Shown: positions 57,233 to 64,000 of the stretch, piece by piece
Numbering within the stretch: position 1 is the stretch's first letter
How the letters are laid out: every line of letters starts with the position of its first letter
Assembly: GCF_014356525.2 (NCBI RefSeq)
Contig: NC_052509.1
Location: 32,697,852-32,761,851, forward strand
Direction: 5' to 3'
Origin: Nilaparvata lugens
Taxonomy: Eukaryota > Arthropoda > Insecta > Hemiptera > Delphacidae
Length of the DNA: 64,000 nucleotides
The notes under the pieces: model-generated
What the model was told of the DNA's origin: nothing
The model's input: only the letters and a program-made list of their open reading frames with translations
The model's database searches: none
Made by a program: the position numbers and the translations under genes

Positions 57233-57884
57233 CTTTGGCTAATCGGTAGAGTGGAAGTATTATTTAAACGGCTGTTAAATGGTTGAAAGTGATCCACTTA
57301 ATAGCTGCGCACATCTTTGAATATTATATTTTTTTGATTTAATAATTCAATAATAAAATTCACAATTTCAATTACTATATTCAATAAGTAGAAAAAACAT
57401 TATGAACTTTTGAAGTAGTAATTCACAATGTTAGTGAAAGTACGAATGTATTCTGATCACTGTATATGAGAATAATGAATAATGTGATATGAATAAATTG
57501 AAAACCATATTTATTCCTAGTAGAAATCAACAATCATATCTAGAAACTGATATTTTCTAGAATAATTATACTCAGCTTCTATAGTATTATTTGTGAATAA
57601 TTTCAGCTGTAATAATGGGGAGCATCCTTGGACATTATTCTCCAATCAACTGCAATAGCATTTTAATATCAGATTCAATTGAGAATACTGTAATTATTTT
57701 CAATGGAAAACCCTCCCAATGAAAAAAGGATTGCACCTGTCATGTGTTCCATAATGTTGACAAAAAATTATTTTGTAAGAGAATATTGTAAAGCTCTAGG
57801 TCATCCTCCTGTAGAATACCTTCTCAATTTTCTTTCTCGACTGTAAAATATTCTATTATTATTGTACTGCTTTGAGTAATTTAG

Positions 57885-58035
57885 CTACCTCAATCTGCTG
57901 GTAGTTATTATGAATGAGAATATTGGATCCAGTGGAAGTAGACAACAATCAACGTCATCATCAGGGACATCAAAATCAACTCAACTAAGACGATTGCCAA
58001 GTCATGATTGTCCAAACGCAATTCTTGTTGAATGA
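57885..58035 (+). CDS. Candidate terminal coding exon, unknown gene
   Basis: It follows TAATTTAG (acceptor) and is open to TGA at 58033-58035. After a short hydrophobic start it contains MNENIGSSGSRQQSTSSSG (ATG at 57910) and a basic tail ending NAILVE. The frame upstream of the acceptor is stopped (TAA), as expected at an intron boundary. Its first base completes the codon left open by the 54553-54632 exon. Ser-rich tail, no domain recognised. It may alternatively be a stand-alone 41-codon ORF. Confidence 0.35.
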
Positions 58036-59039
58036 AATAATCAAGAAATGTGTGTGGACATCAACTCTTGGCATGAATATCCACGATCATCTCTACTGAT
58101 CATCCGGAATCCAATATATCCATTATTAGAAATAAGAAATAGATAGTGTATCAACTACATCAATAACAGAAAATTAACTGTACATCAAGTGCACTGGTGC
58201 ACACAGTATGATTGTAATAGATATATAGTGTGCCATTTAAAATTAATCTTATTGTGAAAGTGGTGTACGGTACTTGTATGATTAGAGCAATGTATAGATA
58301 GTATTAGTTGTCTAAGTTAGCTGGTAATCGATAGGGATCAGGGATGAGAATAGTACATATGCGATAAACCTTTGAAGATGAGATATTCTATAGCATTTTC
58401 ATGATACTTTTCTTCAATTTTGTTCACTCATTGCTCTCTCAAATGATAGCCTAATTGTAATATGGAATTAAGTTTCATGTTTTAAATATCACTGATTTGG
58501 CAATATTAAGACAAATTTCAACAATATGTAGAAAACGTTTTGCCTAGTCCGAAACATAATGAATAATTTAGGGAAGACAATCAATGAATGAACTTATTAA
58601 ATTTAAACTTTTTCGTAATTTATTTGTTGTTGAAGGAATATTATTACTGTACTTTGATAAATTATGTAGTTTACATGAATTTTATGTACCGTATGTAATA
58701 ATACTGTTCCAAAGTACTCGAAATATTATGTACTTACTGTTAATAATATTATCTGAATATGAGAAGTATAGAACAATGTTTCATGTGAAAATATTAGAGG
58801 AACACGAGTTGTTCTGTGAGTACAATAATGCACAATAATTTATTACAATAAGTACAATAATTTTTATGCACTATTAAATAGGAATAGGATGTCTTCTGGT
58901 TTTCTCGCGCTAAATTCCGGAAAGCGTTATATGATAATATTGAATCTTGTGTAAGCATGATCTGATCAAATAAATAGTTGGTGTATCAGTGTGGATGTGC
59001 ATAATATGGTTTGGGACGTCGTTCAGTTATAAATGTTAT
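58036..59039. other. Possible 3' UTR or intergenic
   Basis: AT-rich, no further coding support. The frame at 58584-58838 is an AT-rich artefact. If the 57885 exon is real, the 3' UTR starts here; AATAAA occurs near 58970. Confidence 0.35.
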
Positions 59040-59345
59040 TTATTCCATTGATCAAATTTTTGTTCATTTTTTGTTATTGTATTCTTCAATTTTTTCATAA
59101 GTTTTGAAATTTTGAATTCTCAATTTGTTTTATTTTTACTTTTTTCATAAGTATTTGAAATCTTTGTATTTTCCATTCTCGAATTAGGTGGTATTTTTGT
59201 TGTTTGAATTATTTATTATTGCATAAATTCGTATTATTTTTATCATTATTTTTTTTCATTTGTATCTGTACCATTTGTATTATTAAGAGAGACATATTTG
59301 GGGAAACCCGTTGTCTCCATTGTGAATAAATAAATAATAATAAAT
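59040..59345 (+). mobile_element. LINE/SINE-like 3' end with AATA-repeat tail
   Basis: T-rich sequence leading to GGGGAAACCCGTTGTCTCCA, then TTGTGAATAAATAAATAATAATAAAT. This resembles the conserved 3' UTR end and microsatellite tail of insect LINEs. No coding part is attached, so it would be a strongly 5'-truncated copy. Confidence 0.4.
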
Positions 59346-59640
59346 GAACTATTGATTGCATGCAATAACGCATGCAATTGATAACTAAAATAACATAGCA
59401 TTGTCTCTCGAACTTTCTCTGCTTTTAACTCCGGCTGTCTTGTTGACAGTATGTCTTGAAGGAGATTAGCTTAAGATGTTAGCATTTTTGATACACCAAC
59501 CCGAGCAGCCATTAGCCCTTTTCACACCGATATCTCACCGACACGACATACAGACAGGATTTACTCTGATGAACAGTATAAGAGGAGGCTGCGGTTTATA
59601 ACTGCGCGAGGTCTACTGTTCACAGAACTACTAGTTATTG
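59346..59640. repeat. About 290-bp direct repeat, copy 1
   Basis: Pairs with 59884-60168. Shared blocks include GCATGCA, GGCAATTGATAACT-like sequence, TTTCTCTGCTTT, CAGCCATTAG, TTTACTCTGATGAACAGTAT, AACTGCGCGAGGTCTACTGT and CAGAACTACTAGT. Confidence 0.8.
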
Positions 59641-59883
59641 ACCGATCGAAGTGAGGTCCAATATCGACGTATATACGTCGACTTATATACAAGGATTTTG
59701 AAAATTCTGCATTTCAAGGATAATATAAAAGGAAAAGGAGCCTCCTTCATACGCCAATATTATTAGAGTAATAACCAGACTATAGAATTATTCATCATAA
59801 ATCAGCTGTCAAGTGGATTATTAATATTGCATGCAATTTAATATCTCAATGTAACTTAGTGAAAAATCAGCTGTCGTGTGGAC

Positions 59884-60168
59884 TATTAATTGCATGCAGT
59901 GAGGCAATTGATAACTCGAAGTAGCATAGTATTTTCTCCTTACTTTTCTCTGCTTTCAATTCGGTAAGCTTTTGATGATGGTAGCATAGCTGTTCACATC
60001 AAATTATTTGCATTGTCGATACAACAACCCAAACAGCCATTAGTCAGTCGTATATACTATACTGGCCGTCATGTCAGGACAGGACAGATTTTACTCTGAT
60101 GAACAGTATTAGAGGAGACTGTGGTTATAACTGCGCGAGGTCTACTGTTGACAGAACTACTAGTATCA
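59884..60168. repeat. About 290-bp direct repeat, copy 2
   Basis: Diverged copy of 59346-59640. A third, partial unit (AATCAGCTGTC..GTGGA, ATTAAT, TTGCATGCA) lies between them at about 59810-59840. Non-coding. Its identity as a mobile element or a regulatory duplication is unknown. Confidence 0.8.
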
Positions 60169-60793
60169 AATTCATTAGAAAACTAGCAGGTAGCCTGTGC
60201 TTTGAACTGGGCAAAATTTTGTATAATAGGAATAGCTCAAGCAAAGTACTGTATCACAAACAGGAAACATGACGTACTGAAAACCTGGTGAATTGTAAAC
60301 TTCACATATTTAGAACTTTACATTCTGAAATCTTGAAAAATTAAAAATAAGTCCATAATAATCCTCGGTGAATTAAGAATCTCTATGCTAAATTTTAAGT
60401 TAATCAGTTCAGTTGCTCAGACGTGATGATGTTCAAGCGTCATTCATGTATTTCCTATCCCTTACTTATATAAGCCAATTCCTTTCTTTATAATATTGAA
60501 GATTACTATTGAATGAAAAATCAAAGTAAAATTAGATAATCATGATGATCGAGATATATCAAAAACCAATTAAGGAGATCAAATGAATCAATAATAATAA
60601 CCTCATAAGTTGAATATTATAAAAGTATTTCAATGGCAAGGAAAGAAGTGTGCCACACTATATTTTGTATGCAACAGATACCTATATTAAAACATTGAGT
60701 GTAATGTTTGACATTTCACAGAGGTGGAAATGTTTTGTTTTTTATTGAGTTAATGCTCATACTGGAACATTAGGAGCTGTTTTATATCAAACT
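60169..60793. other. Intergenic, no gene seen
   Basis: AT-rich, no motifs recognised. Confidence 0.4.
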
Positions 60794-61605
60794 AACTGTC
60801 CCGGCGAACTTTGTACCGCCAAATAGTTGATGCATCTCATGACAAACTTTAGCTGGATGCACACCTGAGGAGGCGCGATGCAGCATTTTGCATCCAGGTG
60901 CTTCTTGCTTATTGGTTTGAATGGAAGATTTCACACACACTGAATCGGGCATGGCGTGGAACGGTGTGATAAGGCAATCTCCATAAGATCAACACTTTGC
61001 ATCACCAAGCCGCGCCTCCTCAGGTGTGCTTAGCCTTAGCTTAATCTGATGCTTCACTATATTTTTATGAAAATCATCCAACAGTCAGTTTTTAAATTTA
61101 TATCTCAATATGGACTTCTTTTGTGCTTAGTTATATATTCATCTTATAATAATTTACTAAAAATCAATTAATTCTAAAAACCGAAGACAGCACAATTATT
61201 CGAAACAGAACAATGTCTTTAGAGCATGTAAGTCTCTAACCTGAGGCCGCACTGCTGGATGGTTACACACAGAACATTCATTTTGTTTTTAGTCGGGCGT
61301 TTAGAATAAAATACATGGGCGGTTATGGAGCGACACACACTCTTGTCTACTATCCACCGTCGGCTGTTGGATGACGCAATGATTATAACATCTGATTTTT
61401 ATTTCTGTGTGTGGCCAGCTCACAAATCTTCTCCCATAAGGATTGCATGTAAACTTTGAAGGATCATAGGAAAGAGTCCTGAATTTGGATTATAAATTTG
61501 ATAGGCCATAAACCTGGTTCTGAACATAACGAACCCAACTAAAAAAAATCAAATTCGGTGCACACATAAAAAAGTTATTGAATGTCAAAATTTGAGGCTA
61601 GATTA
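60794..61605. repeat. Third copy of the about 1-kb dispersed repeat (diverged)
   Basis: Matches 28620-29640 and 33000-34020 in blocks: CATGACAAACTT.AGCTGGAT, CACACCTGAGGAGG, TATTGGTTTGAATGGAAGA, CACCAAGC.GCGCCTCCTCAG, CGGCTGTTGGATGACGCAAT and GATAGGCCATAAACCTGG. It lacks the 282-bp MITE present in the other two and has its own replacement in the middle (about 61125-61350). Left edge near CCCGGCGAACTTTGTACCGCC. Confidence 0.8.
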
Positions 61606-62497
61606 TCCATCTATATAAGAAGAGAGAGTAGGGTTGTGTTTGTTCGTGTGTTCGTTTGTTCGCATCAAAACATGTCAACTTGTGGATTGCATACCGGAAA
61701 AACGGGAATGATTTAGATCTCCAAATAATGTACCGTACATAGATTCTAAAAATATCAATCTCGTGCACATGGAAGCCCAAATTTTAATTGTCCTTCTAGA
61801 TATTTCAGAATTATTAATGTTCAAATTTTATCAATGGTAAATTCGATTTCATTAAAAAATCACCAAATCATATGGTCGAAATTAAAAAAAGAACATCTTT
61901 TACTATATTGCTTTCTACCTGAAAAACATAGTTTTGAAACTTCGTTTTCCTGATGCAATGTTTAGGTCTACACGTGGCATGGATTATTAATTTTTCAGCT
62001 AGAACAATTTTTGAGACAGTGTTGAAGTGACAAGTGCTAAATAAACGTCTACAGTTTCATCGATGCTGTATCGGCAATATGAAAACGCATGCAGTTAATA
62101 TGTCTTTGAATGAAGGTGTTGTTATTTACATGAAGAAATTATATTCTTCCATTTAATTAAATTAAAATTTCAAAATTATTCGAGTCGAAAATTTTAATAT
62201 TGGAATGAGGGGTATTTTGGCAAGCTGAGCAAAAAAAATAAGGTCATGCACCTTTTCGTTTTATCTTCAAATGAAAAATGAGTTTTGTGGGTTGTCAAAA
62301 CTCCCTCTGAAAGGAAAAGTATTCAACTTATTCTATCTTTTAGTAAAATAACAATGATCATCCATCAACCTACCAAATTTGAACGTTCTTGGTCCGGTAG
62401 ATTTTCAGTTATGCGAGTGAGTGAGTGAGTGAGTGAGTGAGTGAGTGAGTGAGTGAGTGAGTGAGTGAGTGCCATTTCGCTCTTTTATATATAGAAA
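61606..62497. mobile_element. Helitron-type ends: one plus, one minus orientation
   Basis: From 61607 a plus-oriented TCTATATAAGAAGAGAG with GTTTGTTCGTGTGTTCG resembles a Helitron 5' end. From 62497 leftwards, on the minus strand, TCTATATATAAAAGAGCGAA with GCACTCACTCAC repeats and ATCTACCGGACCAA forms a second 5' end. Neither shows a 3' terminus within this stretch. No coding. Confidence 0.5.
62403..62470. repeat. (GTGA)n tract in the Helitron 5' end
   Basis: About 17 GTGA units, an expansion of the GTGA/GTCA motif found in the other Helitron ends here. Confidence 0.95.
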
Positions 62498-63104
62498 AGC
62501 GAAATGGCACTCACTGACTGACTGACTGACTCACTCACTCACTCACTCACTCGCATAACTAAAAATCTACCGGACCAAAAACGTTCAAATTTGGTAGGTA
62601 TGTTCAGTTGGCCCTTTAGAGGCGCACTAAGAAATCTTTTGGCAATATTTGAACTCTAAGGGTTGTTTTCAAGGGTTTAAAGTTCGTCTTTTAGCATGCA
62701 TCTTCTCCCAATCTCTTAATCATAATATTGAAACTTCCATATCATATGTTACTATAGAACTATAATCTAGATAGAGTACCTCTTCGAAACAGTTGTTAAC
62801 TGGCAACTAAATTAATAATTTTGTCAGGTTGGCATTAAGTTGAGTTGACTTTGTTAGGTTGGCACCAAGTTGAAGATTTAAATGCATTTATCGCGGAAAA
62901 ATTGATAGCATATTCGTTTAGCCAGACGTTTAGTCTGGACCCCCGACTGGATTGTCCTAACATATGATAAAAATGCTCAAATGAAAAATGTAGGCGAGCG
63001 AAGCGAGCCTGCTGATCTCATTCTTGGACGATCCAGTCGGGGGTCCAGGGGGCGGAGCCCCCTGGCTAGACGGATATGGCCAGCGAAGCGAGCCTGACGG
63101 CTAG
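62486..63104 (+). mobile_element. Non-autonomous Helitron, plus orientation, both ends present
   Basis: The 5' end lies in the shared TTTTATATATAGAAAAGCG core, then GCACTCACTGAC repeats, AAAATCTACCGGACC and ACGTTCAAATTTGGTAGG. The 3' part has AGGGGGCGGAGCCCCCT palindromes and a GCGAAGCGAGC hairpin, and ends GACGGCTAG followed by T, the CTRR-T Helitron terminus. About 620 bp with no Rep/helicase, so it depends on enzymes supplied elsewhere. It has the uninterrupted version of the site disrupted at 30476. Confidence 0.75.
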
Positions 63105-64000
63105 TTATTTATATAGATATCCAAATGAAATCCGTCATGTAAATAGCAGAAGAAATGACATCACGAAGGCTTTGTTTAAGGCCTGTTTGGAATGTGAAAA
63201 ATCCCACAGCACATCACCTCCAGTTGCATGGGCTCAGACCAATTCGACTCCATAGATAACTTCACACTCAACTCCATATTTTCAAGCAAAATATAATCAC
63301 GCTTCTGTGATACAAAAGTTTTTGCGTGAAGTTCGCGTCCATTAATTATTCCATCAGAGAAATGTTGGCATGGATTTTCGTTATTCTCTCAGTTGGAATT
63401 TTTTCGTTCAGATGAATAAATTGCGCACTTTTTGTGGCCGCTCTGCATTTCGGACCGGGCTCATGAATATTTAAAACAAAAAAAACTTGACATTATTATT
63501 GAATGGCAATGTACCCTTTATTACAAGTAGTATTACCAGGAGCAAGTGATACCGGGAGCGCTCCCACACACGAACATTACCATTCAGTATAAATTTTTTT
63601 TTGTTTTAATGAAAATGATTTCATTTCATTATGATACGCCTATTACAGTTGTGTATCATCTCATTTGGGCATTAATATCCAGCGATCGATGGCATCCCTG
63701 TATTTTTTCTTACTCTCAACTCATTCACGTTATTGATATAGGCTACTCCTGCTATACATCACCCATTCACGTATAGGTTTCTTAGTCCCATTCTTTTCAT
63801 CATACTTTTATTCTTCGTTTTAATCATTAATTTATCTCTCCTCCTTTCAACCTCTTCAGTTACTCTAACCATTAAAAGTTCTCACTCTTTTCCTTTCCTT
63901 TCTTCTCGATCATTGTTTCTAGAGTTCTTTCCTACTGTTACTTCTTCATTCTCTTTTACTTCTGCTTTTAGCAATCTACACGATAATATGTTATCTTGGA
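63105..64000. other. Intergenic to window end, no gene seen
   Basis: 63105-63780 is mixed sequence with no supported gene (the frame at 63546-63776 has no motif). From about 63780 the plus strand becomes pyrimidine-rich up to the window edge. Confidence 0.4.

Noticed and set aside
62403..62550. Regular short repeats resembling a CRISPR array
   Set aside because: GTGA and GACT units are simple repeats without spacers and belong to Helitron 5' ends in an insect genome.
1..64000. tRNA, rRNA, histone or other classical RNA genes
   Set aside because: No cloverleaf-like box A/box B pair or rRNA-like conserved block was recognised on either strand by eye; a tRNAscan or Rfam run would be decisive.

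Overview
The window looks like intergenic DNA from an AT-rich, repeat-dense insect nuclear genome. The mix of transposable elements (Jockey/CR1-type LINEs, a Penelope-like element with a GIY-YIG domain, Ty3/gypsy, hAT, a Harbinger-like element, Helitrons with AT-rich 5' ends, foldback MITEs) fits an arthropod. Several dispersed repeats resemble ones I associate with planthoppers (Hemiptera, Delphacidae, e.g. Nilaparvata). That species guess is recollection, not a search result. I saw no bacterial operons, rRNA, tRNA or CRISPR.

Layout. 0-5 kb: one GC-richer ORF of unknown status, then two reverse-strand retroelement remnants side by side (LINE reverse transcriptase about 1.75-3.3 kb; Penelope-like about 3.3-4.77 kb). 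5-13.5 kb: no recognisable gene, with a 1.1 kb purine-rich block at 9.6-10.7 kb. 13.57-16.40 kb: a hAT-type DNA transposon with matching ends and a perfect 8-bp target duplication; it keeps only the C-terminus of a transposase and carries a foldback element and a Harbinger-like element. 16.5-21.54 kb: a nearly complete two-ORF LINE, the best preserved coding unit here. 21.5-28.2 kb: sparse, framed at its right by a 2.7 kb structure with 320-bp inverted arms.

28.4-36.1 kb is a nest of repeats. A 1,542-bp segment at 28.45-29.99 kb recurs 4,377 bp downstream, where it interrupts the pol gene of a reverse-strand Ty3/gypsy element. Helitron ends lie on both sides, one carrying a 60-bp palindromic micro-insertion. 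36-45 kb holds foldback hairpins and two more reverse-strand LINE remnants. 45-49.5 kb holds GC-rich tandem units, a second (30-bp) micro-palindrome, a GT-microsatellite-bearing dispersed repeat and a 1.2 kb pyrimidine-rich block.

54.5-58.0 kb is the only part that hints at a host gene: two short candidate exons with splice consensus and matching phase, with a run of broken coding-like sequence of unknown origin between them. 59-63.1 kb has a LINE-like 3' tail, a diverged 290-bp direct duplication, a third relative of the duplicated repeat, and two Helitrons placed head to head.

Most genes here are mobile-element genes in various stages of decay and do not form a pathway. The information is mainly in the order and structure of the insertions.
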